Origin: Micromonospora sp. NBC_01740 | GTDB lineage: Bacteria; Actinomycetota; Actinomycetes; Mycobacteriales; Micromonosporaceae | Direction of reading: 5' to 3' | Assembly: GCF_035920365.1 (NCBI RefSeq) | Contig: NZ_CP109150.1 | Location: 6,200,001 to 6,264,000, forward strand | Length of the DNA: 64,000 nt | Part shown: positions 1-16,677 of the stretch, one piece after another | Numbering within the stretch: the first letter of the stretch is position 1 | How the letters are laid out: each line of letters starts with the position of its first letter | Notes under the pieces: model-generated | Told to the model about the DNA's origin: nothing | Seen by the model: only the letters and a program-made list of their open reading frames with translations | Database searches by the model: none | Position numbers and translations under genes: made by a program

Positions 1-418
1 CGTCGGCGTCGCGGCGGGCGGCGACGTAGGCGTTGGAGTCGGCCAGGTCGGGTCGCAGGTGGTGGTAGTAGCTGCCGATCTGGACGAAGCGGGAGACACC
101 CGCGCTCTTGGCGAGCGCGGCGAAGGCCGGCACTCCCCCGCTCTGGGTCTCCTTCCAGAACTGGGTCTCGTCCACGTCGCGGGGCAGATGGCGCACGTCC
201 TGGCCCGCGGCGAAGACGACCGCGTCGAAGGGGGCCAGGTCCTTGCGGGTGAACGTCTGGCGGGTGTAGTCCCCGACCAGGACAGGCAGGTCGGCGACGG
301 GCGAGTCCGCGTCGACCGCTCCCCGGGCGGCGACGGTGACGTCGTCTCCCCGATCCCGCAGGTGGAGAGCGGCGTGGGCCCCGATCATGCCGGTTCCACC
401 GACGACGAGCACCTTCAT
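1..418 (-). CDS. NAD(P)-binding epimerase/reductase, 3' end beyond the window
   Basis: The protein begins MKVLVVGGTGMIGAHAAL, a Rossmann fold with the GGTGMIG dinucleotide-binding loop of the extended SDR/NmrA group, and continues in frame for 139 residues to the window edge. FVQIGSYYHHL lies near the place where extended SDRs carry the catalytic Ser-Tyr region. The start is set by GGAGA seven bases upstream of the ATG at 418. It is transcribed away from the secreted-protein gene at 624, and a perfect TetR-type palindrome lies in the shared upstream region. Family assignment is firm; substrate unknown. Confidence 0.8.
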   Translation of the reverse strand, partial: MKVLVVGGTGMIGAHAALHLRDRGDDVTVAARGAVDADSPVADLPVLVGDYTRQTFTRKDLAPFDAVVFAAGQDVRHLPRDVDETQFWKETQSGGVPAFAALAKSAGVSRFVQIGSYYHHLRPDLADSNAYVAARRDAD

Positions 419-488
419 CGTGAGGTCTCCTTGCGTAGTGAGGCGACTCCCCGGCGCGCGTCTGGGAGCCAGCATGGCAGCTGAGCTT

Positions 489-510
489 ACCAACCAAGCG
501 ATAGGTTGGT
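489..510. promoter_or_regulatory. Perfect 7-8-7 palindrome, TetR-type operator candidate
   Basis: ACCAACC and GGTTGGT flank an 8-bp spacer about 70 bp upstream of the reductase start at 418. Palindromes of this ACCAACC/GGTTGGT type are common operators of TetR repressors that control neighbouring oxidoreductases. No regulator gene is visible in the window, so it may lie to the left. Site role is inferred. Confidence 0.55.
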
Positions 511-623
511 TAGTGGTGCGGGTGTGCGCGCTGACGCAACAGCTGTGCACTCGCCCGTAAGGACAGCCGTGTGCCGCGGCGAGCATGCTCGTTCCACAAC
601 GTCCGCAACAGACGGAGGAACCC

Positions 624-1085
624 ATGCGAGATCTACGGAGAATCCGGGTCCTGGCGACAGCCGCCGCAGTCGTCGCGCTGCTCACCGCCGCCGCGTCCCC
701 GGCGCGGGCGGACACCACGCTGGAGGTGAGACCGGGTCTCAGCCCGTTCTTCTCCGACGGCAAGAACGGCAGCGGACCCCGGGAGTACGTGACCCGCAAC
801 CTGAGCACGGAGGCCCGCAACCAGTACCTGCGCAGCTGCAGGTCGGGCTACTCCTGCTACGCCGTGGGAGAGGGCGACGGTCAGCACACCTTCTTCGAGC
901 TCTACTACTGCGACAATCGGAGTGTCACGAACTTCCTGGGCCGCGGCGCCGCCGTCAACCACCAGACGGACGAGGCGGTCGCGTACCTCCGCGACAGAGA
1001 AAGCGTGACGAGACAGGAGATCGACCCGGACAACATCCCGGTCTCCGTCGACTGGAACCCGATCTGGTACATCCACCCGTGCTGA
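624..1085 (+). CDS. Small secreted protein, possibly peptidase-inhibitor I36/crystallin-like
   Basis: A 153-residue protein. The N-terminus MRDLRRIRVLATAAAVVALL followed by ASPARA|D is a clear Sec signal peptide, giving a mature protein of about 125 residues. The ATG at 624 is chosen because GGAGGA lies 614-619; an upstream ATG at 585 has no such site. The mature part has Cys residues in CRSGYSCYAV and YYCDNRS, then FLGRGAAVNHQTDEAVAYL, and ends in Cys. This CxxGxxC...YYC...NxQT layout resembles secreted actinomycete peptidase-inhibitor I36-like domains, but the match is from memory. It converges on the NRPS operon across a strong hairpin. Confidence 0.75.
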   Translation: MRDLRRIRVLATAAAVVALLTAAASPARADTTLEVRPGLSPFFSDGKNGSGPREYVTRNLSTEARNQYLRSCRSGYSCYAVGEGDGQHTFFELYYCDNRSVTNFLGRGAAVNHQTDEAVAYLRDRESVTRQEIDPDNIPVSVDWNPIWYIHPC

Positions 1086-1094
1086 CCCGGTGAA

Positions 1095-1138
1095 CGGGCC
1101 CGCGCCGTCGTGATCCCGGGGGCGACGGCGCGGGCCCG
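1095..1138. terminator. Bidirectional terminator, 16-bp perfect stem
   Basis: Arms 1095-1110 and 1123-1138 are exact reverse complements with a 12-nt loop. They lie between the plus-strand secreted-protein gene and the 3' end of the minus-strand NRPS operon, so one hairpin can end both transcripts. There is no U-tract, as is usual in actinomycetes. Confidence 0.85.
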
Positions 1139-1191
1139 CGGTCGTGCGCGCACCTCTCCCCCGGGTGCGCCCACCGGCGGCCGGACGGCGG

Positions 1192-2852
1192 CTACCCCGG
1201 CACCCCGAGCACGTGCGTGCTGCCGGTGCGTGCCGGCCACGGCAGCGCCGCGCGGTCGAGCTTTCCGTTGGCGGTGGCGGGGAAGCCGTCCACGAACACC
1301 ACCGCGGCCGGCACCATGTAGTCCGGCAGCGCGGCGGCCACGTGCCGGCGCAGCTCCCGTACGGTCGGACGGCAGCCGGGGGCCGGCACGACGTAGACCA
1401 CCAGGGCGCGCTCGCCGTCGCGGTCCGGCCGGGCCAGCGCCACCACGTCCTTCACCCCGGCGTGCCCGCGCAGGCGGTGCTCGACCTCGGCCAGCTCCAC
1501 CCGGGCGCCCCGGATCTTGACCTGCCCGTCGACCCGGCCGAGGAAGGTCAGCACCCCGTCGGAGCCGAAGCTCGCCCGGTCGCCGGTGCGGTAGAGCCGG
1601 CCGCGTGGGTCGGGCCCGAGCGTGTCCGGGACGAACCGCTGCCGGGTCAGCTCCGGCTGGCGGTGGTAGCCGAGGGCGAGGACGTCGCCGCCGATGAGCA
1701 GGTCGCCCGGCACCCCTACCGGGCACGGCCGCAGGTCCTCGTCGACCACCCAGTACTGCGCGTTGTCGATCGGTCGCCCGTACGGGATGCTCCGCCAGGC
1801 CGGGTCGACCGCGCCGACCTCGAACCAGTTCGACCAGACGGTCGCCTCGGTCGCGCCGCCGAGGCTGACGATCGTCGCCCCGGTGAAGACCGACCGCACC
1901 TCGTCCGGCAACGTCAACGGCGTGTAGTCGCCGCTGAGGTAGACCAGCCGCAGGTGCCCGGTCCCTGCGGCGCCCCGGTGCCCGCCGAGCAGCGGCGCGA
2001 GGTGGGCCAGCGTGGTCGGCGCCGAGTTCCAGTACGTCACCGGCTCCCGCAGCAGCACGTCGAGCAGCAGTTCCGGGTCGCACCGCTGCGCGTCGTCGGC
2101 GACGTAGACGCCCGCCCCGTACGCGGGCAGGCCGAGCAGGTCGAAGACGGACAGGTCGAAACCGAGCGAGGTGACCGACAGGCCCAGGTCGTGCGGGCCG
2201 AAGCCGTGCGTGCGGCGGCACCAGGCGAAGAGGTTGTGCAGCGACCGGTGCGCCACGGCGACGCCGTTGGGCCGGCCGGTGCTGCCGGAGGTGAAGACCA
2301 CGTAGGCGGTGGAGTCCGCGCCGGTGCCGGGCTCCGGGCTCCGCAGCTCGCGGTGGTCCGGGACCGGGGCGTCGGCGGGCACCGTGCGTACCTGCGGCGG
2401 CGCCGGCCAGCCGTCCTCGCCCGCCGTGCCGACCAGCAGCCGCACACCGGCCTCGGCCAGTAGGGTGTGCGCGCGTTCGGCCGGGAGCGCCGGCTCGACC
2501 GGCACGTAGCAGCCGCCCGCCTTCAGCACCCCGTACACGGCGACCGCCAGCAGCGGGCCGCGCGGCACCCGGATGCCCACCGGCGTCTCGGGTCCAACGC
2601 CCTGGTCGCGCAGCGCCCAGGCCAGCCGGTTGGCGAGCCGGTCCAGCTCGGCGAAGCTGAGCGCGCCGCCGGCCCAGCGCACCGCCACGGCGTGCGGGCG
2701 GAGCCGGGCCTGCTCCTCGAACAGCCGGTGCACCGGGCCGTCCGCGGCGTACGCGCGGGCGGTGGCGTTCCACGCCCGCTGCTGCGCGGCCGGGTCGGAT
2801 GCGGCAGGTCGGGGCACGGCCGGGTCGGTCGACGGGCGGCCCGGCGTGGTGG

Positions 2853-2856
<4 letters not shown>
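1192..2856 (-). CDS. Free-standing NRPS adenylation enzyme (no carrier domain)
   Basis: A 554-residue protein that is only an adenylation domain (about 35-545); it activates an amino acid as the aminoacyl-AMP and should pass it to a carrier in trans. Visible core motifs are FTSGSTGRPNGVA (A3), FDLSVFD (A4), GGATEAT (A5, an odd form of YGPTE), GRLYRTGDRA (A7), GRVDGQVKIRGARVEL (A8) and NGKLDR with the A10 lysine. By alignment with GrsA the specificity residues read roughly D-L-F-N-Y-S-L-V-W-K, closest to remembered Cys or Gly codes; substrate is uncertain. Its ATG overlaps the stop of the large NRPS (ATGA at 2853-2856). The first NRPS protein has a carrier but no A domain, so this enzyme is its likely partner. 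Confidence 0.9.
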
Positions 2857-10198
<7,342 letters not shown>

Positions 10199-10202
<4 letters not shown>

Positions 10203-11947
10203 CGGGTTCCTTCCCGGGCGGCTCGGGACAGCAGGTCCTGCACCTGGCTGTCGGAGAGTCGGCTGACGTCGGCGCGGACCGCGGCGGTGACCACGGCCGC
10301 GAGTCCGGCCACGGAGGTGGCCTCGAACAGGACCTGCAGGGGGAGATCGACGGCGAACGTCCGCCGCAGCGCGGTACGCACCCGGGCGACCAGCAGCGAG
10401 TGGCCGCCGAGGTCGAAGAAGTCGTCGTCGGCGGCGATGTCGTCGACGCCGAGCAGCCGCGACCAGATCCCGGCGACGACCTGCTCGACCGGGCCGGCCG
10501 GGGCGGGTGCCGGCGGAACGGGGGCACCCGCCGGCACCGCCGCAGTAGCCGGCACGCCCGGCGCGCCGGGCGCCGGGGCCAGCCGGACCGCCCGGGCCTC
10601 CGGTTCGCGGGTCGACCGCTCCAACAGCGCCACGTAGTCCTCGGCGAGCCGGAGCATCGTCGTCCGGTCGAACAGGCCGCCGGCGTACTCGAGAACGCAC
10701 CGCAGGTCGCCGGCCGCGGTGCGGCAGACCGTGAAGACCAGGTCGAACTTGGCGTCGGTGGCGTTCATGGGCAGCGGCCACACCGTGGCGCCGCCGAGCG
10801 TGCCGGGCGTCTCCGCCGTGTGCAGGACCTGGAACATGATCTCGAACAGCGGGTTGCGGGCGGGGTCGCGGCGGGGCCGGACCGCCGCCACGACTTCCTC
10901 GAACGGCACGTCGTTGTGCAGGAGCGCGGCCAGCACCGTCGTGCGCACCCGGTCCAGCACCTCGGTGAACGACGGTGCGCCCGCCAGGTCGGTCCGCAGC
11001 ACCAGGGTGTTGACGAAGAAGCCGATCAGGTCCTCGGTCTCCGGCACGTCCCGCCCGGCGGCGGGCATCCCGACGGCGATGTCGGTGCGGCCGGTCCGGT
11101 GCGCCAGCAGCACCTGGAAGGCGGCAAGCAGCGTCATGAACGCGGTCGTGCCGTACCGCTCGCCGGCGGCGGCGACCAGCCGGGCGACGTGCCGCGGCAC
11201 GTCCACGGCGAGCATGTCGCCGCTGGGGTCGCGGCGGGTGCCGCGCGGGCGGTCGGTGGGCAGCAGGACCGGTTCGAGCCCGGCGAGCTGGTCGCGCCAG
11301 TAGCCGATGCCGGCCGCGCCGGCCGCCTCGCGCCGGGTCCGCTGCCAGGCCGCGACGTCGGCGTACTGCACCGACGGCGGCGCCGGCACCGGCCGGCCGG
11401 CCGCCAACGCGCGGTACGCGTGGTCCAGGTCGCGCAGCAGCACGTCGCACGACCAGGCGTCGGCGGCGATGTGGTGCAGGGTGAGACCGACCAGGTGCTC
11501 CGTCGGCGCGAGCCGTACCACCATGACCCGCAGCGGGTGCTCCCGGCGCAGGTCGAACGGCCGGCCCGCCGCCGTGTCGAGCAGCGCCGCAGCCCGGGTT
11601 CCGGCGTCCGGTCCCCCGGTCAGGTCCACGACCGTCACGTCGGCCGGGCCGGGCGGGTCGACGACCTGCACCGGCTCGCCGTCGCTGTCCCGGTACCGGG
11701 TGCGCAGCACCTCGTGCCGGCCGACGACCGCGGTCACGGCGCGGGCGAACACCGCGGGATCCCACGGTCCGCGCAGGCGCATCCGCAGCCAGACGAGGTA
11801 TTCGGTGCCGTCGCCGTGCAGCCCGTCGAGGAACCACAGCCGCTCCTGTCCGGGCGACAGCCGCAGCGCGCCGGTGCGCGGCACCGGCCGGATCCGGGTG
11901 CCGCTCGGCGGCGGGGCGTTCGTCTGGTCGGGCATCCGGCTCGGCAT
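10199..11947 (-). CDS. NRPS initiation protein, C-T without adenylation domain
   Basis: A 582-residue protein with a condensation domain (about 20-450; LSPGQERLWFL start, HHIAADAW catalytic motif with Ala for the usual Gly) and a carrier domain (485-560; DLGGHSLL phosphopantetheine site). There is no A domain between them; a Pro/Ala-rich linker of about 40 residues takes its place. As first gene of the operon it should accept an acyl donor and join it to an amino acid loaded in trans, most simply by the free A enzyme encoded third. The start at 11947 has GGGGAG seven bases upstream; the ATG at 11935 is an alternative. It is coupled to the next gene by ATGA. Confidence 0.9.
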
Positions 11948-12013
11948 CGGCGGTCTCCCCTTCACCGGCGGTCGGCGTCGGATCGAGACTGGTGGACGCG
12001 AGCGGGCCGGAAC

Positions 12014-12052
12014 CAGAGAAGGACCGGCAGAGGCGTTGCCGGTCCTTCTCTG
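12014..12052. promoter_or_regulatory. Perfect 16-bp inverted repeat in the divergent NRPS/KAS III promoter
   Basis: Arms 12014-12029 (CAGAGAAGGACCGGCA) and 12037-12052 are exact reverse complements around a 7-bp spacer. The site is about 65 bp upstream of the NRPS start (11947) and 130 bp upstream of the KAS III start (12180). It could be the operator of a cluster regulator or a leader hairpin. No regulator gene is found beside either operon. Confidence 0.6.
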
Positions 12053-12179
12053 TCCCGGCACGAGCCGCGATCGGCAGAGTGGCATCGAGTCGGCGCACGG
12101 AACTCCGGACGCAGGAGCGGGTCCGGACGCCCGGGACGGGACACCGACGACGGCCCCTGCTACCGAAAGGCGTGGCGAC

Positions 12180-13190
12180 ATGCCCGGAACGATCGCGGTA
12201 CGGACGATGGCGTCGTTCCTGCCGCAACGGTCGGTCGCGGTGGCGGAGCTGCCGGAGCTGGCGTACCTGGGGCCGGCCGAGCGGGAACTCTGCGCCGGCC
12301 TCGGCATCGACCGGGTGCGTACCGACCCGGAGCTGGACGCGTTCGACCTGGCCGCGGGAGCCGCCACCCGGGCGCTGGGCGCCGCCGGGCTGGACCCGGC
12401 ACGGATCGGGGCGCTGGTCGTGGTGGAGTCCCGCGCGCCGGCCACCCTGATGAGCTCCGCCGAGACCCGGCTACAGGCGTACCTCGGTGCCGACCGGGCC
12501 CTGACCTTCGCCGTCGGCGGGCTGGGCTGCGTGTCGACCACGCCGGCGCTGCTGGTGGCGCGCGGCCTGCTGGCCGCCGACCCGGACCTGACCGACGTCC
12601 TCGTCGTGCACGGCAGTACGCCGGCCACGCCCCGGCGCTACCGGCACCCCGTCACCGTCAGCGGCGACGGGGGCATGGCCGTGGTCGTCTCGCGGGACGG
12701 GCCGCTGCGGGTGCGCGACGTGCTCCAGGAGACCGACGGCCGCTACTGGGACCTGTTCCGGGTGGACTACCGGGACCGCCCGTCGGCCCGCTGGACCGAG
12801 CAGTGCCGCGACCCCCGGGAGTACTCCTTCCAACTGGCCCTGGAGAGCCGCAATCGGCTGCGCGCGATGTACCGGAGCCTGCTGGACCGCAACGGGCTGA
12901 CGCCGGCGGACGTCGCCCGGCACGTGAGCCACAACCTGTCGGCGGGCGCGTTCCGGTTCGTCGAGGAGACGCTCGGGGTGACGGTCGCCCCCACCTGCCG
13001 CGACAACCTGCGCGACCTGGGCCACCTCGGCGCGAACGACGTCCTGCTCAACCTGGCGACCGAGATCGGCACCGGGCGGCTGCGGGGCGGCGAGCGGGCC
13101 GTACTGATCAGCTCCAGCCCCGTGGCCGCCTGGAGCATGGTGCTGGTCGAGTTCGACGGCGATCCCGCTGCGGCCGTCGCGGGAGACTGA
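12180..13190 (+). CDS. 3-oxoacyl-ACP synthase III-like enzyme
   Basis: A 336-residue thiolase-fold protein of the FabH family. The nucleophile is Cys117 in GGLGCVST, the catalytic His is probably His251 in SHNLSAGAF, and the position of the third FabH residue (Asn in GNTSAAS) reads GHLGAND, giving His282. Family members either condense an acyl thioester with a malonyl-type ACP or transfer acyl groups. It is the first gene of the plus-strand operon and ends two bases before the ACP gene. With no modular PKS nearby, it is the only ketosynthase that could use the extender unit made by the next four genes. Start ATG 12180 has GAAAGG upstream. Whether it is decarboxylative or an acyltransferase cannot be told. 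Confidence 0.85.
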   Translation: MPGTIAVRTMASFLPQRSVAVAELPELAYLGPAERELCAGLGIDRVRTDPELDAFDLAAGAATRALGAAGLDPARIGALVVVESRAPATLMSSAETRLQAYLGADRALTFAVGGLGCVSTTPALLVARGLLAADPDLTDVLVVHGSTPATPRRYRHPVTVSGDGGMAVVVSRDGPLRVRDVLQETDGRYWDLFRVDYRDRPSARWTEQCRDPREYSFQLALESRNRLRAMYRSLLDRNGLTPADVARHVSHNLSAGAFRFVEETLGVTVAPTCRDNLRDLGHLGANDVLLNLATEIGTGRLRGGERAVLISSSPVAAWSMVLVEFDGDPAAAVAGD

Positions 13191-13191
13191 G

Positions 13192-13473
13192 ATGGGAGTG
13201 GGGATGGGAGCACCGGACCGGCCCGCGGTGGCGCGGGAGCTGCACGACTTCATCGCCCCGGCGGTGTCCGGACCGATCGGCCCGGACGAGGACTACTTCG
13301 CGCTCGGCCTGCTCAACTCGCTGTTCGCGATCGAGCTGGTGGTGTTCGTGGAGCGTCGCTTCGACATCGAGGTCGAGGTGGCCGACCTCGACCTCGACCA
13401 CTTCCGCACCATCTCCCGGCTGACCGACTTCGTGCTGGCCAAGACCGCCGGCCGCGCCGGGATCCCGGCGTGA
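13192..13473 (+). CDS. fkbJ: Discrete acyl carrier protein of the extender-unit cassette
   Basis: A 93-residue carrier protein; Ser43 in LGLLNSLFAIEL is the phosphopantetheine site, followed by the acidic helix VEVADLDLDHF. In FK520- and ansamitocin-type cassettes this ACP carries glyceryl, then hydroxymalonyl. GGGAG sits six bases before the ATG at 13192; ATG 13204 is also possible. Its stop overlaps the GTG start of the dehydrogenase (GTGA), so the genes are coupled. Confidence 0.9.
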   Translation: MGVGMGAPDRPAVARELHDFIAPAVSGPIGPDEDYFALGLLNSLFAIELVVFVERRFDIEVEVADLDLDHFRTISRLTDFVLAKTAGRAGIPA

Positions 13474-14633
13474 CCGCCGCGGCCGCGCCGCCGGCGCTCG
13501 ACGGTCTCGGCGACGACCTCGCCGCGGCGGCGCGCGACGAGGCGGCCCGCTGGGACCGGGACGGCGCGCTGCCCGCCGGGGTACGCCGCGCCGCGGCGGC
13601 CGCCGGGCTGCTCACCGCTGACCTGCCGGTCGGGCACGGCGGTCTCGGCGCCACACCGGCGCAGCTCGGTGAGCTGTGCGCCCGGTTCGGCGGCGTGTGC
13701 GGCGCGCTGCGCGCGCTGGTCACCGTGCAGGCCATGGTCGCCGCGGCCGTCCTGCGCTGGGGCACCGCTGAGCAGCGGGCGCGCTGGCTGCCCGCGTTCG
13801 CCCGCGGTGAGCTGCTCGCCGGATTCGCCGCCACCGAGGCCGACGCGGGCAGCGACCTGACCGCCGTCGACACCCGCATCCGTGCGGTCGGCGGTGGCCG
13901 GCAGCCGACCCTGGAGCTGACCGGGGCCAAGCGCTGGGTGACCTTCGGCCAGGTCGCCGACGTGCTACTGGTGCTCGGGGTGCTGGACGGCCGGCACACC
14001 GCCGTGCTCGTCGAGACCGACCGGGCCGGCGTGACGCGGCAGCCGGTCGAGGGTCAGCTCGGCCTGCGGGCCGCCCAGCTGGCCCACATCCAGCTCGACG
14101 GCGTACGGGTCCCGGCGGCGAACCGCGTCGCACCGCCCGGGTTCGGCCTGTCGCACGTCGCGGCCAGCGCACTCGACCACGGCCGGTTCACGGTCGGCTG
14201 GGGCTGCGTGGGCATGGCCGAGGCGTGCCTGCGGGACATGACCGACCACGTGCTCACCCGCCGGCAGGGCGGCACCCTGCTCGCCGAGCACCAGACCGTA
14301 CGGGGGCTGCTGGGCCGGGCCGCGGTGGACACCGCCGCCGCGCGGGAACTCGCCGCCCGGGCCGCCCGGTGGCGGGCCGCGGGTGCTCCCGACGCGATCG
14401 CCGGCACGGTCGCGGCGAAGTACGCGGCGGCGCGCACCGCCGCCCGGGTCGCCGGCACGGCCGTGCAGGTCCTCGGTGCGGCCGGCTGCGCCCCGGACAG
14501 CCGGGCTGGCCGGTTCTACCGGGACGCCAAGGTCATGGAGATCATCGAGGGCTCCTCCCAGGTGGCCGAGCTGCACGTCGCCGACCACCTGCTGCGGCGC
14601 GCCCGCGCGACGGGGCCGGGAGGGCGGCCGTGA
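13470..14633 (+). CDS. fkbI: Acyl-CoA dehydrogenase-like oxidase of the hydroxymalonyl-ACP cassette
   Basis: A 387-residue flavoprotein of the acyl-CoA dehydrogenase fold. FAATEADAGSDL and KRWVTFGQVADVLLV match the FAD-binding middle domain, and the Glu in MEIIEGSSQ lies where the catalytic base is found. In methoxymalonyl-ACP pathways FkbI works with FkbK to oxidise the ACP-bound hydroxypropionyl unit to the malonyl level. It starts at GTG 13470, overlapping the ACP stop, and its own stop overlaps the GTG start of fkbH. Confidence 0.88.
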   Translation: MTAAAAPPALDGLGDDLAAAARDEAARWDRDGALPAGVRRAAAAAGLLTADLPVGHGGLGATPAQLGELCARFGGVCGALRALVTVQAMVAAAVLRWGTAEQRARWLPAFARGELLAGFAATEADAGSDLTAVDTRIRAVGGGRQPTLELTGAKRWVTFGQVADVLLVLGVLDGRHTAVLVETDRAGVTRQPVEGQLGLRAAQLAHIQLDGVRVPAANRVAPPGFGLSHVAASALDHGRFTVGWGCVGMAEACLRDMTDHVLTRRQGGTLLAEHQTVRGLLGRAAVDTAAARELAARAARWRAAGAPDAIAGTVAAKYAAARTAARVAGTAVQVLGAAGCAPDSRAGRFYRDAKVMEIIEGSSQVAELHVADHLLRRARATGPGGRP

Positions 14634-15658
14634 CCAGCATGGTGAAGTGCCTCGTCTGGGACCTCGACGACACCCTGTGGGACGGCGTCGTGCTGGAGGG
14701 CGACGAGCCGGTGCCGTTCCCCGCCGCCGTACGCACGCTGCACGCCCTGGACCGGCGCGGCGTCCTGCACGCCGTGGCCAGCCGGGGCGAGCGTGCCGCC
14801 GCCACCGCCCACCTGGCCGCGCACGGCCTGCTCGACCTGTTCACCCGGGTCGAGGTGGGCTGGGGCGCCAAGTCCCTCGCGGTCGCCCGGATCGCCGCCG
14901 ACCTGGGCATCGGCCTGGACTCCGTCGCGTTCGTCGACAACGACCCGGTGGAGCGCGCCGAGGTGGCCGCCGCGCTGCCGGTCGTGCGCTGCCACCCGGC
15001 CGACGCCGTCGCCGAACTGCCGGCCCTGCCCGAGTTCGCCTGCGAGTTCGTCACCGAGGAGTCCCGGCAGCGCCGCCAGCTCTACCGGACCGACGAGCGA
15101 CGCCGGGCCGCCGAGGCCACGCATGCCGGGCCATCCGCGGACTTCCTCGCCTCGCTCGGCCTGGTGCTGGAGGTGCGCCGGGCCGGCCCGGCCGACCTCG
15201 CCCGGGCGCACGAGCTGACCGTACGCACCCACCAGCTGAACACCACCGGCGTCACCTTCAGCCTGGCGGAGCTGCACGCGCTGTGCGCGTCGCCGCGGCA
15301 CGAGGTGCTGGTGGCGCGGCTGCGGGACAGGTTCGGCTCCTACGGAACGGTCGGGCTGGCCGTTACCGAGTCGCGGCCGGACGCGACCGTACTGCGGCTG
15401 CTGCTGATGTCGTGCCGGGTGCTGTCCCGCGGCGCCGGCGCGGCCCTGCTCGACCACCTCGTGCACACCGCGCTCGCCGCGGGCCGGCGGCCGGTGGCCG
15501 AGTTCGTGCCCACCTCGGTCAACCGGCAGATGCTGGTCACCCTGCGGTTCGCCGGCTTCGCCGTCGAGGACGACGCGGGCGACCGGTGGACGCTCTCGAT
15601 CGACCCGGCCCGGCCGCCGGCCGCGCGGGCACACCCGGTGCGGGTGGTGACGGCGTGA
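14630..15658 (+). CDS. fkbH: FkbH-like HAD-family glyceryl-ACP synthase
   Basis: A 342-residue protein. The N-terminal HAD domain has the DxDxT motif as VWDLDDTLWDG, SRG and FVDNDPVERAEV. The C-terminal half has the GNAT-like fold of this family, with HQLNTTGVTFS and EFVPTSVNRQM. FkbH-type enzymes take 1,3-bisphosphoglycerate and load a glyceryl group on the discrete ACP. The GTG at 14630 overlaps the fkbI stop and follows GGAGGG; an internal ATG lies at 14639. Family assignment is confident; the fate of the product depends on the unusual context. Confidence 0.92.
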   Translation: MTSMVKCLVWDLDDTLWDGVVLEGDEPVPFPAAVRTLHALDRRGVLHAVASRGERAAATAHLAAHGLLDLFTRVEVGWGAKSLAVARIAADLGIGLDSVAFVDNDPVERAEVAAALPVVRCHPADAVAELPALPEFACEFVTEESRQRRQLYRTDERRRAAEATHAGPSADFLASLGLVLEVRRAGPADLARAHELTVRTHQLNTTGVTFSLAELHALCASPRHEVLVARLRDRFGSYGTVGLAVTESRPDATVLRLLLMSCRVLSRGAGAALLDHLVHTALAAGRRPVAEFVPTSVNRQMLVTLRFAGFAVEDDAGDRWTLSIDPARPPAARAHPVRVVTA

Positions 15659-15701
15659 GCGGGCACAGCGGACGGATCATCAGACGCGGCGAGGGGGAAG
15701 C

Positions 15702-16586
15702 ATGAGCGGAACCGTCGGGGTGGTCGGCGCCGGCACGATGGGGCTCGGCATCGCCCAGTGCCTGGCCGAGGGCGGGTACGACGTGGTCGTGGTCGACCCG
15801 GCGCTCGGGTCGACGACCGGGGTGGCGGCGGCAGCGGACCGGCTGCGTACCGGGCTGCGGCAGGCCCGGCTGCTGGCCCCGGACCGCGCGGGCGAGCCGG
15901 TGGCCCGGGTGGTCGAGCGGATCAGCTGGACCCACCGGACCGCCGGGCTCGACCGGGCCGGGTACGTGGTCGAGTGCGCACCGGAACGCATCCCGCTCAA
16001 GGAACGGATCTTCGGCGAGCTGGACGCCGTCTGTCCACCGACGACGGTGCTCGCGTCGGTCACCTCCGCCATCCCGATCGACCGGCTCGCCGCCAGCACC
16101 CGCCGGCCGGACCGGGTGGTCGGGACGCACTTCATGAACCCCGCGCCCCTCAGGGACAGCGTCGAGGTGGTGCGTGCGCCACGGACCAGCGCGGACACCC
16201 TCCAGCGCACCCTCGACCTGCTCGCCGCGATCGGCAAGACCGGCATCGTGGTCGCCGATGGGCCGGGCTTCGTGATCAACCGCGTGTTGATGCTCACCGT
16301 GAACGAGGCCGCCGAGGTCGTCGGCCAGGGCACCGCCGACGCCGCGACCGTCGACCGGGTCTTCCAGGAGTGCCTCGGCCACGCGACGGGTCCGCTGCGT
16401 ACCGCCGACCTGATCGGCCTGGACACCGTCGTCGACACGCTCCTGGTGCTGCTCGAGTGCACCGGTGACCCCCGCTTCCGGCCCGGGCGCACACTGCGGG
16501 AACTGGTGGACACGGGCAGGTACGGGCGCAAGAGCGGCAGCGGTTTCCACCAGTACCCGCGGCCGGTCGCGACCGCCGCCACCTGA
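15702..16586 (+). CDS. fkbK: 3-hydroxyacyl-CoA dehydrogenase-like enzyme of the cassette
   Basis: A 294-residue NAD-dependent dehydrogenase. VGVVGAGTMGLGIA is the Rossmann motif, THFMNPAP holds the catalytic His, and DGPGFVINRVLM begins the C-terminal helical domain. FkbK oxidises the glyceryl-ACP alcohol on the way to hydroxymalonyl-ACP. GAGGGGGAA precedes the ATG, 43 bp after fkbH. It is the last gene before a strong hairpin. No O-methyltransferase (fkbG) follows, so the unit is expected to keep a free hydroxyl. Confidence 0.9.
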   Translation: MSGTVGVVGAGTMGLGIAQCLAEGGYDVVVVDPALGSTTGVAAAADRLRTGLRQARLLAPDRAGEPVARVVERISWTHRTAGLDRAGYVVECAPERIPLKERIFGELDAVCPPTTVLASVTSAIPIDRLAASTRRPDRVVGTHFMNPAPLRDSVEVVRAPRTSADTLQRTLDLLAAIGKTGIVVADGPGFVINRVLMLTVNEAAEVVGQGTADAATVDRVFQECLGHATGPLRTADLIGLDTVVDTLLVLLECTGDPRFRPGRTLRELVDTGRYGRKSGSGFHQYPRPVATAAT

Positions 16587-16593
16587 CCACCGC

Positions 16594-16643
16594 CGACCTC
16601 CGTCCGGCAGCCACCCGCACGGCTGCCCGCCGGACGGAGGTCG
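16594..16643 (+). terminator. Terminator after the extender-unit operon
   Basis: Arms 16594-16608 and 16629-16643 form a perfect 15-bp stem, with AGCC/GGCT pairing inside the loop. It starts 8 bp after the fkbK stop and marks the right end of the natural-product locus. Confidence 0.85.
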
Positions 16644-16677
16644 ACGCAGGTCACTCGCCGACGGTGCCGATCGACCG

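Noticed and set aside
10203..12227. Continuous minus-strand frame joining NRPS2 to 12227 as one 3124-residue protein
   Set aside because: The first 675 residues have arginine/alanine-rich shadow composition and overlie the C-T gene in another frame; ATGA coupling at 10202 marks the true start.
12180..16586. Tetronate-type glyceryl-ACP pathway instead of hydroxymalonyl-ACP
   Set aside because: FkbH, ACP and KAS III occur in tetronate clusters, but fkbI and fkbK homologues are also present here, which points to oxidation of glyceryl-ACP; the tetronate option is kept only as a minor alternative.
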